NCBI GenBank assembly: GCA_017163975.1
Contig: JAFFSR010000363.1
Location: 586,001 to 650,000, forward strand
Origin: Anastatus disparis
Taxonomy: Eukaryota; Arthropoda; Insecta; Hymenoptera; Eupelmidae
DNA: 64,000 nt
Reading direction: 5' to 3'
Positions 12,251-23,395 of this stretch are shown one piece after another; position 1 is the stretch's first letter; each line of letters begins with the position of its first letter. A program made the translations under genes and the position numbers. The notes under the pieces were generated by a model. That model was not told where the DNA came from. It did not search any database and saw nothing but the letters and a program-made list of their open reading frames with translations.

Positions 12251-13201
12251 TCAATTTTTCTCGCTTTCATAATATTTCCTAAGATTGGTGCGATTGTAAG
12301 TTCCCTTGATTTGATTTTCATTATTGCATTCGCCTAACACAAACGCGTTATTTCCGAGAGCCCGAACGATTTTATAGGGTCCTTCATATAGCGGATAAAA
12401 TTTATGAGTAACTCTATCAGCCGCATTTGATAAATAACGTACTCGAAGAAGGACGAGGTCGCCTACCTCTATTATTACTTTTGAGATCGTTTTTTGCTGT
12501 TTGCATCTATTTTCGTAGCTTTTTTTTAAGTTTTCATCTACTCGACTAATAATCTCAGCGTGTGTTAATACTTCAGATGGTGGATATTGAACTAATTTAA
12601 GAATTTCGTCGTCATTTTGTCGAGTTCCAAAATGAGTTTCCTCGGGCGTAAACCCTGTACTATGATGGACCGTGATGTTTAATATTTTTTCTATATCCGG
12701 CAAATAATTCACCCACGCAGTGTGTCTTTCGGGGCACAACGTTCTAAATAAGCGACCAAGCTCACGCATTATTCTCTCTGTTGGATTTGATTGTGGATGT
12801 CTAACTGAACTAAATAAAACTCGAATTCCCCGTGCCTCAAGAGTTGCTTTCCAATTCGGCGATGTAAATTGACTACCATGATCGCTGAGTATTTTTTCAG
12901 GCTTGCCACAACGCGGAATATATTTATCAATAATTTTCTTCAAACTAACTGGTGTGGTCGCACGTTTTAACGCATATAAGCAGGTGTATTTAGAAAATGC
13001 ATCGGTAATAACTAATATATATTGCATACCTGCACGAGCAGGAGGGAGCGGACCGTAAAAGTCTAAAGTGGCCAGTTCGCTAGGCTTATGCGCGCTTACC
13101 CATGCAAACTCCCCCTCCATCGCAAATGTGGGATATTTCACTCGTTGACATATGTCACATTTAGCGATGAAACCCTTAACTTCCGCTCGCATCTTTTCCA
13201 A
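12251..13201 (-). CDS. gypsy integrase core and C-terminal domain (pol fragment)
   Basis: 316-aa frame holding the second half of the integrase HHCC finger (CDICQRVK, residues 15-22) and the DDE catalytic core: Asp47 in LDFYGP, Asp107 in LSDHGSQF and Glu142 in NPTERIMREL, with the usual spacing of about 35 residues between the last two. After the core come VEVGDLVLLR-like and YEGPYKIV blocks, typical of the gypsy integrase C-terminal (GPY/F) domain. It catalyses insertion of the cDNA. The ATG chosen is only the first Met in an open frame: the natural product is a pol polyprotein, and this frame is separated from the upstream one by a frame break near 13190, inside the zinc finger. Confidence 0.9.
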   Translation of the reverse strand: MEKMRAEVKGFIAKCDICQRVKYPTFAMEGEFAWVSAHKPSELATLDFYGPLPPARAGMQYILVITDAFSKYTCLYALKRATTPVSLKKIIDKYIPRCGKPEKILSDHGSQFTSPNWKATLEARGIRVLFSSVRHPQSNPTERIMRELGRLFRTLCPERHTAWVNYLPDIEKILNITVHHSTGFTPEETHFGTRQNDDEILKLVQYPPSEVLTHAEIISRVDENLKKSYENRCKQQKTISKVIIEVGDLVLLRVRYLSNAADRVTHKFYPLYEGPYKIVRALGNNAFVLGECNNENQIKGTYNRTNLRKYYESEKN

Positions 13202-14157
13202 TAATAATATTGACGAAGATAATTTAATGTTTTAAACACACCTGGATGACCTAGTTTTTCGTGCGTATTTTTAATTATGATTTTTGTTAAACTTTCCGGT
13301 ATTATTAACCTCCAGTTATCTGACTTATTATCTTTTTGAAAAAGTATATCATTGTAAATTTGAAAATTTTCTATTTTATTACCGTTTTTTACCTCTTCAA
13401 AAATACATCTTATATTTTCATCCTGAATCTGTTTATTACCAATCGCTCGAAATGTCCCTTTGTCAAGTTTTTCGACTTTTAGGAGTGATATTAAGACCGA
13501 TGATGGTTCTTCATTTACAAATTCTGGCAAGATGCATCTCTGAATGGTTGCTATTAACCATTTATTTTCATTTTCGGTTACAAATTTCCCCTCTGGATTT
13601 CTACTTAAAAAATCTGCGAAAATATTATCTTCCCCTCTACAATAAGTAACTTTAAAAGAATACTGTTGAAGTAGCAAACTCCAGCGCATTAATCTCGCGT
13701 TTTGAAAATTCGTTGATTCTAAAAATGTTAATGCTTTATGATCTGTTATAAGCTCGCACTCCGTACCTAAAATGTACGTCCTGAATTTTAAACATGCATA
13801 GACTATCTCAAGCAGTTCTTTTTCACTTGTCGTATAATTTTCTTCAGCGTGAGCTAAACACCTCGAGACCACAGAAATCAAGCATTTATCGCCCCTATCA
13901 TTAATTTGATATAACACTGCGCCTACGCCATGATCGCTTGCGTCCGATTGGATTTTATATTGCGCGCCGGGTATTATATGGCTCAAGCTTACGTGATTTA
14001 GAAAATGTTCCTTCAATGTCTGAAAAGCCTTTGCTTCTACTTGAGTCCATTTCCAGACTGTTTCCTTTTTTAATAATTCTCTCAATGGATCAATATCGCG
14101 GCTATGAGTAATATTGAACTGTCTATAGTAGTTACATATTCCTAAAAAGCTTTGCAA
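13138..14157 (-). CDS. gypsy RT thumb, RNase H and integrase N-terminus (pol fragment)
   Basis: 339-aa frame. It starts in the RT connection region (FLGICNYYRQF), continues through RNase H with Asp72 in IQSDASDHGVGA, the SEKELLEIV acidic helix and LITDHKAL, and ends with the first half of the integrase finger (HEKLGHPGVFKTL). RNase H removes the RNA strand during reverse transcription. The frame overlaps the next one by 64 bases and loses the integrase reading frame near its end. Both edges are therefore frame breaks, not real gene ends. Confidence 0.88.
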   Translation of the reverse strand: MQSFLGICNYYRQFNITHSRDIDPLRELLKKETVWKWTQVEAKAFQTLKEHFLNHVSLSHIIPGAQYKIQSDASDHGVGAVLYQINDRGDKCLISVVSRCLAHAEENYTTSEKELLEIVYACLKFRTYILGTECELITDHKALTFLESTNFQNARLMRWSLLLQQYSFKVTYCRGEDNIFADFLSRNPEGKFVTENENKWLIATIQRCILPEFVNEEPSSVLISLLKVEKLDKGTFRAIGNKQIQDENIRCIFEEVKNGNKIENFQIYNDILFQKDNKSDNWRLIIPESLTKIIIKNTHEKLGHPGVFKTLNYLRQYYYWKRCERKLRVSSLNVTYVNE

Positions 14158-14203
14158 TTGCGTCTTATTCTTAGGTTGCTCAAAATCACGAATATCTTTA
14201 AGC

Positions 14204-16186
14204 CTATCCGGATGCGGCGTTATACCCGTGGGTGAGAGAACGAAACCCCAAAAAGTTTATATTTTTCTGAAAAAAAATGCATTTTTCAAAATTCAATGTA
14301 AAGTTGTTTTTTATTAGTCTCTCGAAGATTATATTTAATAGATTTATATGCTCTTGAAATGTTCTATTTCCGATCAGCAAATCATTAATATACATAGCCA
14401 TTTCCTTAATCATTGTAATTTCTGCCAATGCATTTTTTAACGCCCGAATAAATCCCGCTCCCGCAGTTTTAATTCCGAAAGGTATCCTTTTATATTGATA
14501 CTGCGTATTATTGAATAAGAAGGCCGTTAGTTTACGCGATTCTTCCTGCAATTGAATCTGCCAATAGCCATGGGAAAGATCCATTTTCGAAAAATACTGT
14601 GCTCCTTGATATTTTTGCAATAATTCGTTAATTAGAGGTGGTGATTCTAAATCGTTTTCAATTACTTTATTCAATTGTCTTGCGTCTAGGCACACTCTTA
14701 CTTTCCCATTAGCTTTTTTTACTATTCGAATCGGATTGCAGAATGGACTAGAGGCTCTTTCTATTATATCTAAACGAAGCATTTCGTCAATAGCGCTTTT
14801 TACCTCATCGCGAAAAACAAACGGCACCGGATAATTTCGCTTTACAACCGGCTTGTCAGATGTTAATTTTAGACAATGTTCGTAACCCATTGCTGATCCT
14901 TGTTTTTCGATGAACACTATTCTATTTTTCCATAAGCAATTAAAAAAAATTTCTTTTTGCGATTCGTTAAGTTCCGTTAGCTTACGCGCGGTCGTTCGAA
15001 ATTCCTCGCGCAAGTCTTGCTCTGTTTTTTTATTATTAACGTTGCTGTTTATATCGCCATCATTATCTTGCGTTTTTTTATTATTTATTAAACTATTATC
15101 ATGATATATATTATTCACTGCCACTTCATTACATACGTTTTTGTTTAATATTTGATTTTCCGTTTCACACATTATTTCATATTCATATCCTTTTTCATTT
15201 TCATTATTATTCACCTCACTTTCACTTACATTATCACTTATATTATTTGATAGATTACAATTAATATTATTTTCACTTCTCAAATTATTACCATTAGCTT
15301 CTTGATCAACAATTTCAACATCATTTTCGTCATCCTTTACACCATCATTTCTTTTATTATTTATTATATCAATATTATTTTTTATACTTTCATTAATGTT
15401 TACACCATTCATTATTTCATTATTATCACAATCATAATTTTTCACTTCACCATCACTCTTATTTTTTAATTCATCATTAACCTCACTAACTTCACTTTTA
15501 TCACTATTTTTTGTTAATTCATTATTTTCTTTCTCACTGATCACATTATTTATATTTTTATCATTGTTTATTAACTCATCACATTTACAATCATCTTCTT
15601 TTATCACAAACACGTATGTAACATCATCTTTTTTTATTTGAGCAAGCTTGCCGAGGCACCTCTGCTCGAACAGAACCGAATCATTGCTTAAAATCTTATT
15701 GTTAATAGCTACTTTACTCAATTTATAATTCAAATTCAAGGAATTCTTCCAATGCCAATCGTCCCCTAAGATCATATCTGAGACTAAATGCGGTATTATT
15801 AGAAATGAATGCGCGCCACGATATCCTTCAATTTCAAACTCAATCCAAATTTGTCGCTTTATCTGTGTAACTTTTTTTCCAATAGCTACCGAAACAACAG
15901 TATTATTCACCGGAAGTTCCTCAAAGCAATTTTCTTTACTTATTTTTTTGTAAAAATTTTCCGATATACACGTGATATAACTACCAGAATCGATGAGAGC
16001 CCAAACTATTTCTTTATTATTTTTATTTATGATCTCAAGCTTTAAATGCGGACAGCGCGGTTTTTCATAATTATTTTTTGACTTCTGTAGGTCCTTTTTT
16101 TTATTAACAACATCGTTTTGTAAGTCATTAATTAATTCAAAATCATCACGGCACGGTGGTGGACCTTGACTCATCGCGCCGATCAT
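14204..16186 (-). CDS. gypsy protease-reverse transcriptase (pol N-terminal part, frameshifted)
   Basis: 660-aa frame. The aspartic protease active site is D-S-G at about 66-68 (ALIDSGSYITC). Residues about 200-400 are a long Asn/Asp/Glu-rich low-complexity insert, unusual for this family. RT follows with FCNPIRIVKKANGKVRVCLD, FSKMDLSHGYWQIQL and FGIKTAGAGF. The YxDD box reads Y-I-N-D (residues 599-602), so the first catalytic Asp is Asn (codon AAT). The frame ends early: a single-base indel near 14240 shifts it out of the RT/thumb region, which continues in the next frame. The ATG overlaps the gag stop (ATGA), so translation by frameshift or reinitiation is possible. Confidence 0.92.
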   Translation of the reverse strand: MIGAMSQGPPPCRDDFELINDLQNDVVNKKKDLQKSKNNYEKPRCPHLKLEIINKNNKEIVWALIDSGSYITCISENFYKKISKENCFEELPVNNTVVSVAIGKKVTQIKRQIWIEFEIEGYRGAHSFLIIPHLVSDMILGDDWHWKNSLNLNYKLSKVAINNKILSNDSVLFEQRCLGKLAQIKKDDVTYVFVIKEDDCKCDELINNDKNINNVISEKENNELTKNSDKSEVSEVNDELKNKSDGEVKNYDCDNNEIMNGVNINESIKNNIDIINNKRNDGVKDDENDVEIVDQEANGNNLRSENNINCNLSNNISDNVSESEVNNNENEKGYEYEIMCETENQILNKNVCNEVAVNNIYHDNSLINNKKTQDNDGDINSNVNNKKTEQDLREEFRTTARKLTELNESQKEIFFNCLWKNRIVFIEKQGSAMGYEHCLKLTSDKPVVKRNYPVPFVFRDEVKSAIDEMLRLDIIERASSPFCNPIRIVKKANGKVRVCLDARQLNKVIENDLESPPLINELLQKYQGAQYFSKMDLSHGYWQIQLQEESRKLTAFLFNNTQYQYKRIPFGIKTAGAGFIRALKNALAEITMIKEMAMYINDLLIGNRTFQEHINLLNIIFERLIKNNFTLNFEKCIFFQKNINFLGFRSLTHGYNAASG

Positions 16187-17532
16187 CGGTTTAAATGACT
16201 CGAATCCTTATTACCGTTATTATTATTTGGATTGTTGTTAGACGTAAATCTATTATTCGGTGGTGGGTACCGCGTATCCGGCATCTGGAATTGTCGATTG
16301 TTTCTATAATTTCTATATGATGGATATCCTTCGCTTCTGTTATAACCACGTTGATTCCAATTACTTTGATTATTAATAAAATTTCTATTATCTCTAAACG
16401 ATTCATTGCGCGCATGCATTTGTCTTACGTGTACGTTTTGTTCATTAACGCTTCTATTACCGTATTCCCTTTCTTTATGCACGCTATCAAGTTGCGCTAT
16501 AGCTTGCACAACCACGTTCGTATCTGCACAATTAACTGCAATTAAATTTTCTTTAATTTTAACTGGAAGCTGTTGTATAATATTGTAATTCCTCTTATAT
16601 TCAGACAATTTCGGTTCAAAGAATTCCGATTCCCTTAATTGCTCATAAAAATACGACTGAAGTGAACCGTCATTATAATTGTATCGCCGCGCATGCCATC
16701 TATTTTCTATCTTTACACGGATCGGCACTGAATAAAACTCTGCGAGAAATTCCTCTTTAAATTGTTGAAATGACGCGATATTTGTCCTTTTATATCCTAT
16801 CCAGATAAGCGCTTTTCCTTCCAACGCATGTTCAGACATCATAAATTTTTTTGCTTCTATGTTAATATTTTTTACCCGAAAATAACGCTCGAGCTCCTCC
16901 AAAAACAATCGCGGATTTTTTTTTAGTTCATCAGAAAATTTTGGAATTTTAATCTCAATATTATTACTATTAACCGCACTTACAATCTCACCAATTTGTC
17001 TTACGTTAAAATTTTCATTATTTACATTTACAGTATTATTTTGTCTAATCATATTCGCGCGATAACGCTCGTCGTCATGATTTGAATTTTGGTTTAGTCG
17101 CGCTAAGAGACTGTCCAATTCGCGCTGTTGACGCTTAATCGTTTCAATTGCTTCGTCATACCTTGCCTGTGTCTGTGCGTTGCGTGCCTCAGCTTCCGCC
17201 AGCTGTTCAAGCCTTCGTCGTTCTTGTTCTTCCGCCGCCCTTGTCTGCTGTTCAATCTGATCTCCGATTCGTACATCCTGTGCTCCAGTGCTCTGGTTCT
17301 GATGTCCGATGGCTTGATTTTGGCCATTGCGACTGTTTTCGGCTTGTCGATCCCTTTCCATTTGTTGCGCCAATGCCAACCTCTGTTCCTCCGCCCTACG
17401 CTGCTCCTTGTCACTCAGCATGATTTTTTTACAAAATTGTTTTGGATTAGTCTTTGATTTATTAAAATTTAAATTATTATATTTTTGCTTTGAAACGCGT
17501 CCTGATTTTGTTACAATATTATAATTATTCAT
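16183..17532 (-). CDS. gypsy gag-like structural protein
   Basis: 449-aa intact frame upstream of pol. Residues about 35-140 are a Glu/Arg/Gln-rich segment likely to form a coiled coil. A retrotransposon gag core follows (PRLFLEELERYFR, ALIWIGYKR, FKEEFLAEFY, SLQSYFYEQLRE). The C-terminus is Arg/Asn-rich (RNFINNQ, NNRF, NNNN) and lacks a CCHC zinc knuckle; basic RNA binding is probably carried by this tail instead. Gag would package the element RNA in cytoplasmic particles. It ends four bases into the pol ATG. The first in-frame Met was taken as the start. Confidence 0.88.
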   Translation of the reverse strand: MNNYNIVTKSGRVSKQKYNNLNFNKSKTNPKQFCKKIMLSDKEQRRAEEQRLALAQQMERDRQAENSRNGQNQAIGHQNQSTGAQDVRIGDQIEQQTRAAEEQERRRLEQLAEAEARNAQTQARYDEAIETIKRQQRELDSLLARLNQNSNHDDERYRANMIRQNNTVNVNNENFNVRQIGEIVSAVNSNNIEIKIPKFSDELKKNPRLFLEELERYFRVKNINIEAKKFMMSEHALEGKALIWIGYKRTNIASFQQFKEEFLAEFYSVPIRVKIENRWHARRYNYNDGSLQSYFYEQLRESEFFEPKLSEYKRNYNIIQQLPVKIKENLIAVNCADTNVVVQAIAQLDSVHKEREYGNRSVNEQNVHVRQMHARNESFRDNRNFINNQSNWNQRGYNRSEGYPSYRNYRNNRQFQMPDTRYPPPNNRFTSNNNPNNNNGNKDSSHLNR

Positions 17533-18448
17533 TCACCGATTGATGCAATATTCTATTCAATGGAAGCAAGTGTTACAAAAAAAATTTACAATATTTATTT
17601 CAATAATCTGAATTCAATAAATTATTCTTAAATCAATTTAATACTGCATGAAAACATTTCAAATTCAACTAGACTATTTTTCATTCAGTTCAAATTTAAT
17701 CCTACTTACAACAAAATATTTAAAATTCAATCAATAAACTATCTTAAATTTATATCATTTCCAATTTATTTTGCGCCTATCTTTATTTCGTTTTTAATAT
17801 TATTGTACTATCAAATCTCCAAAATTTCAATCATTTCGCTTTATTATACTTGACAGTCAATGCGCCTAACCCAACATTCCTTTTTTTTGTTTATATCTTC
17901 GATTCTTATATCGCGTCTAGTCAGACACATTCACCGTCAATTGCCTGTGCACACCCCACTGCTTCTACTGTTCGTATTGTCCCGTTGTTTACAGTCATAA
18001 ATCAATTCAAACTCTTACGATTATAATACTTAAACTTTCTCTTTTAAAATTCTATTATTTCAATTTTAATCTATTCCAACTTTTAAAATTTTATCTTTAA
18101 ATGATTCGTAATTTTATACTTGGAACTTTTATCATTCTAAAATTGAACGATCCGCGATTTTCTCCTTCCTCTCCTTCCCCTCACATTACAACAAATTGAT
18201 ATATATTTTTTTTTTTAAACAAGTCAGTATAGCGACAATCGCAAACTGTTCAACCTCTCTAGCAAAAGATAACCAGAAAGAAAAAGAAGAAAGAGAAAGG
18301 AAAAAAAAAATTTTTTCTTAAAACAACCAGACAACACGATACGTCCTCTTTTCACCAATAAATATATATTCTATTTTTTTTTTTTTTTTTTTAGTTACTC
18401 TATTTTCCCATGCGTGAGTTCAACATTGAAAGATGTAGCTTATCAATG
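17533..18448 (-). other. gypsy 5' leader
   Basis: About 0.9 kb between the PBS and the gag start, AT-rich with T-runs and a long pyrimidine/purine-biased stretch at 18240-18310. No ORF. It would be the RNA leader and packaging region. Confidence 0.6.
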
Positions 18449-18469
18449 TATAAAACCCGTTGGGTGCCA
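18449..18469 (-). other. Primer-binding site of gypsy element
   Basis: Immediately inside the 5' LTR, after one spacer base or so, the minus strand reads TGGCACCCAACGGG, starting with the TGG that pairs with a tRNA CCA end. I could not assign the tRNA. Confidence 0.7.
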
Positions 18470-18470
18470 T

Positions 18471-19170
18471 TGAAAGATATTTTTATATTCTAAATCAATT
18501 GAAATCTTTTAATTTATACAATAGATAATTCAAGCCAGAGAAACAAATTAGTTAGACTATATAGCGTACATTTATTAGTATGTTGAAATAATGAGGTAAA
18601 GCAATCTAAAAATATAGTAGGCAAGTTCAAATTTTATTCAATTGACAACTTAAATTTTACAACGCACACATTACACGCAGAACAATTCCAATCGCACGCA
18701 GAATTTCAGCCCAATTAACTTTACTATAATGCGCGTGCTTACTAATTTTTTCCTATACATAAATCGAATTATATAAACTAAACTCTACCTGCAATGCAAT
18801 GCGTTGGCCCGGCGCCAGCTCGTCATCCCCCAAGGCTCGAAGGCGCGATTCAGCATCCAGGCACCGACACACAGAGGCACCAGCACTAACTTCAATAAAT
18901 TTTTACAATCGATGTATTTTTCTTTCCTGAAGAATGTGAATGGTAACGCACGCAGCTGAATGTCCTCGTTGGGCCGGGTCCAGGAGCGTCCTCACGTCGC
19001 AGAGCCGCAGGAGAGAAGAGAGCGAGCAAGGCCACGCGCGAGCTACTTATACCGCGTTCCACGAATTACAGCGCCTCACTTAAGCTAATATCTTAATTGC
19101 TCCCAAGATAAATTAATTCGGGCGTGCGATTCAAACATTTTCTTACGTGCACAAGCACGTGCTCGTTACA
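18471..19170 (-). repeat. gypsy 5' LTR (in element sense)
   Basis: 700 bp with TG...CA ends on the minus strand. Same length and nearly the same sequence as 10943-11642. It would contain the promoter; a clear TATA box could not be chosen with confidence. Confidence 0.93.
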
Positions 19171-21590
19171 CAAATATAGTTAAAATAATACTGTAAATGT
19201 CAACCAAATAAAATTTTCATCAAAATAAATTTCAACGCTATAATTATTAGAATAGACATTTTTATTTAACTACAATCTATTGTAATAATTATTTTTTTAA
19301 TATATATATATATTAAAAAAAAATAATAATTTTATTCGATGAACAGTTATATAAATATTATATATTTATAATTGTATAACTAAATTTATTGAATAAAAAT
19401 TTCATTCAGTTATCATTCAGATAATAAAGTATTTAAATTAGTTTTCATAAAAATATATTATTTAAGGCTGACCATCCGCTAACTATAGTTTGTTGTTCAT
19501 AAAAATTAAAAGTTAAAAAAGTCTTCAATATTTTAAAAATAATTAATTAATACAAAGAAAAAAATCCCCGTAAATTTTCAAGTAGCCTTAAAGATTAATT
19601 TTTTTATATATGCTCACTCAAAGTTTGGGTTTTTCGTATCTTATAGTAGTAAAAAGATAAACTTTAAGTAAACATAAATAATAAAATCAGTCGTTAAGGC
19701 TAGCTTAAAATTCACGGGAATTTTTTCTTGGTATAAATTAATTATTTTCAAAATATTGAAGAATTCTTTTAACTTATAATTTTTATGAACAACAAACTAT
19801 AGCTAGCGGATGATCCACCTTAAAAAGTTACTTGTTAACAATGTTTTATAAATAACATACAGTTAACCTTAATTACATTTTCATTTGTACACGTGCTATT
19901 ATTTAAATGAATTGTCATTTATATAAGAATTGTTAACAATTAAATATATTGAAATTACATATTAATATATTAAAATTATATTTACCTTAATTACATTTTC
20001 ATTTGAACTTGTGTTTGTATTTGAATGAATTGTCGTTTATATCAAAATTGTTAACAATTAAATATATTAAAATTCATTTCATTAAAGCAATAATATTTTT
20101 AATAAGAGAAACATATTAATTTTTAAAATACATCAAATTACCTCATTTGAAAAATTATCATTACATGATATAAAAAAATTTTTTTCAATATCGTTCGAAC
20201 ATAAATTTTATGAAATACCATTTAAAAAAATTATTAATTTGATATTAAATTTTTTTTAATAGTCAATTATAAAGATAGGAAAATATATGAAATACTAATA
20301 AATTTTTCTGATTATGTCTATAATTATAAATTTATATTTATAAACTGTCTAGATAGAAGGAAAATTTCCCCTAAAAAATAAACATTTAAAAAAAAATGTA
20401 TTCATTATTTGCGAAACACTTATTATAAATGCGGAAAAAAATAATATTCTGTAATATCACTCTAAAATTTGTATTAAATATGATCATTGAAAGTACAATT
20501 ATTTCATTATGTTGAATTTGATGTCAAAGTTTGATTATATTTTACTATGAGAAGATATAAAAATTAACTGTCAAATTTAACTGTCTTTCCATTCTATTGT
20601 TGAATTTCCATAAAAAGATTGTATTGACTTGTAGTGTGTACCATGATGATTATTTGTTTGAATTTTCAAATTTTTCCAATCATTAGTTTTTAAGATATTT
20701 AGATTTCTGATTCAAAACAAAAAAATATTAGTAAATAATATTGGAACTCAAACTCCTCCATAACTAATAAATAGATTTATCCAAAAATTTAACTAAATAA
20801 TCTTCGTGATACATCCTATATGTTAATGCATCTCTTTATTTAAAATTTTAGAATACAATGGAAATATAGTCAATATTTATGGGCGCAAGTGTACTGTCCA
20901 TTTGACATCTCCTTAAATAATTTATACTTATGAAATTTACATAATATTTTATAAAAACTATTAATATGATAATCATATATTTAATATTATTTCTGACTAT
21001 GAATAAAAAGTTTAAAAAATTATCATTAAGTGATAACTTATAAATAGTTATATTATTTTATTAAATACATTTCAAACTAGAATAATTATCTTCGTGTTAA
21101 AACTAAATTTAATTAGCATTTAATTCCACAAGTTATTTAAAAAAATTACCAATATTCAAAGTTATTAAAAAGTTAAATATAAAAGATATTCCCATATCAA
21201 AATTTCAAAATTCTATTAATTTAATTTTTTATTCTTCACATTAGAGAATTAATTTTGATGTTGAAATTTTTTTGTGATATGCAATATGTATATATATTAT
21301 CTTATAGTAAAATATTTTATCACCTCGTATAAAAATTATTTTTCAAAAGAAGAATAATACTGTGAATAAACAAATGATTATAAGAAAATATTAAAAACTA
21401 TAAATAACAATATAAAAGCGTTAGGCTGGAGATAAATAATGATTGTTTATTATCATTTATACATTTTTTAAATGTAGATACTGCAAATATCCGTAAATAA
21501 CTGTAAATAAATTGAAGAATACAATTATTAGAAATAACTTTAAATAATTTTCATTCTAGTTCTTTTTACAACAAACTTTTTTTAATGATT

Positions 21591-21628
<38 letters not shown>
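19171..21628 (-). repeat. Repeat R, copy A, proximal part
   Basis: Continues repeat R after the gypsy insertion. It matches copy B (35379-37130 and 39265-40360, reversed) and copy C (52483-54725, reversed). No coding sequence. It ends in a TA microsatellite (about 21592-21628) into which the 1-kb foldback is inserted. Confidence 0.75.
19462..19823. mobile_element. TTAA-flanked MITE (CCATCCGCTA type)
   Basis: TTAA at 19462-19465 and 19820-19823. The inverted ends are GGCTGACCATCCGCTAACTA and GGTGGATCATCCGCTAGCTA, continuing into TAGTTTGTTGTTCATAAAAA on both arms. Absent from R copies B and C at the corresponding place. No ORF. Confidence 0.8.
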
Positions 21629-21631
<3 letters not shown>

Positions 21632-22644
21632 ACATTTCACACCAATTGGAAGAGCAGAAAAATAAAAATCCCTGAAACTCTAAGAATATATTCTTTTTGT
21701 TACCCAAAAGATGTAAAAAAATTTTCAAGGATTTAGATTTAAAAAATCAAGAGCTATAGCTCCTTGAAATTTGGAAAATTATCAAAATTTTTGGAAAAGT
21801 CCTAACTTAATCATTTTTTTCCTGAAAATCCTGATGTTTTAGAGAGAAATTCATAATAATACTTCTTGTTGTAAATGAAGAGCAGAGTTCGCATAATTCT
21901 TTACAGACCTGAATTTTGAAGTTTTCTATTGTTTCTTATATGTATTACATGGTAATTGAAATTACTCATTGTTCGCTACTTCAGAAATTTCTTTTCGCGG
22001 GCTTATTTTTTTCTATTTTACATGAACTTTAAAATGGATTTTCGATCATGTAAGTCAGAGCCATCAATAATGAGTTGAGACAGTTTAAAATATATATTTT
22101 CATGTATCATTTATTTTCAATATAAAAATTAATCATACATTAAAATATACATTCATATTTAATATCATACATGAACATATAAATTTCAAACTGTCATAAC
22201 TCCTTATGAGTGGCTATTTCTCAATCAATCAAAAATTTATTTTGGAGTTAATAAAAAATAGAAGAAAATAAGCCCTCAAAAAGCAATTTCTGAAGTGGCA
22301 AACAATGAGTAATTTCAATTACCATGTAATACATGTAAGAACCAATAGAAAACTTCAAAATTTAGCTCTGTAAAATTTTATGCTAACTCTCCTTTTCATT
22401 TTCAACAAAAAGTATTTTTATGAATGTCTCTTTAAAACATCAGGATTTTTAGAAAAGAACCATAAAGTTGGTACTTTTCCAAAAATTTTTAAAAATTTCC
22501 AAATTTCAAGGATTTATGACTCTTGATCCTTCCAATCTAAATTTAAAAAAAATTTTTTACACATTTTGGGCAACCAGCAGAATATATTCTCAGAGTTTCA
22601 GCGATTTTTATTTTTTAGCTCTTCCAGTTGATGTGAAATGTCCC
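21629..22644. mobile_element. 1-kb foldback element
   Basis: Both ends read (G)GACATTTCACA(C/T)CAA followed by TGGAAGAGC. The arms are about 400 bp and include AGAATATATTCT and CTTCATTT...ACAA blocks in inverted order, around a centre near 22130. It is flanked on both sides by TA repeats, so a TA target is possible but cannot be proven. One arm alone is found at 35038-35339, between Helitron E3 and R copy B, in the same relative position. Non-coding. Confidence 0.75.
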
Positions 22645-22869
22645 ATATATATATAAATGTATAATTGCCGAAAATAACCATTTTTTATCGTTATATTATT
22701 TTTACAAATTTTATTATTATTTATTTATCATACAACAATTAATTCATAGCATTTTTCATAATTTCTTTTATTTTTCAGCTTTTAAAGTAAAAAGGCAGTA
22801 AATTAAATTAGTTAATATAAAAGCATTTCATTTGTGAATATCTTTGAAAAAAGTTCATTGACAATTAAT

Positions 22870-23395
22870 TAAAATTCTGAAAAGAATTTAAATTTTTAAT
22901 AATGGTTTAGACTAAGAAAGATAAATTGATTGTTAAGAGACAGGGATTGTATAGTTGGATTGCTTTCATGTTAACTGATATTTATGTATTAGAATTAAAT
23001 AATATTTCAAAATGGTACACCTCATTCAGCATGCAATTAACTTCACTAATTCGAAGACCATAATATATTAATTCAGTGCCGATTGATGGAGAATTAATAC
23101 AGTAATTATTTTTTGGAAATTTAAAAAAGGGTCACCGGATTTGTGTGTATTCTAATGATAAGGTGATTTATATATCTATGACAGTTTAAATCTTAAATAC
23201 CTACAAGATGAGCATAAGATTTATATAAAACGAATATTTTCAAACAAATCCGAATTGAGCATAGTATTCAAAACAGTACAATCATAAACAAATAATTGTG
23301 GCGTTTTTGCAATTGTTTTTGCTGTTGCAATACTTTATAATTTAAGTCCATGTTGTTTAAGATATGATGTTTCTCAAATGTGATTTCGTTTATCA
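22870..23395 (+). pseudogene. Ulp1-like (C48) cysteine protease, Helitron E2 (broken)
   Basis: Translation with in-frame stops gives IVLELNN-like and PQYINSVPIDGE segments, then GHRICVY, YDSLNLKYLQDE and NNCGVFAIVFAVAIL. This matches the intact 167-aa frame of E4 (48594-49097). Ulp1-type proteases cleave ubiquitin-like modifiers such as SUMO. The His-Trp pair seen in E4 is His-Arg here, and two residues before the catalytic Cys are lost. It sits at the 5' end of the Helitron, on the same strand as Rep. Confidence 0.75.

Larger units (their letters stand above)
10943..19170 (-). mobile_element. Ty3/gypsy LTR retrotransposon, full length but with broken pol
   Basis: Two 700-bp LTRs (10943-11642 and 18471-19170) flank gag and pol on the minus strand. 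The target duplication is CAAA at 10939-10942 and 19171-19174. The empty site is preserved, inverted, in repeat copy B (about 40355-40372), which confirms the boundaries. Order from the 5' LTR: PBS, leader, gag, protease-RT, RNase H, integrase, PPT, 3' LTR. There is no env-like ORF in the 0.6 kb after integrase. The LTRs are almost identical (one difference noticed, a C/T near 11596 versus 19126), so the insertion is recent. pol nevertheless has two frame breaks and a changed RT catalytic box. Confidence 0.95.

Noticed and set aside
17103..17457. Frames antisense to gag
   Set aside because: Shadows of the gag coding strand; no independent features.
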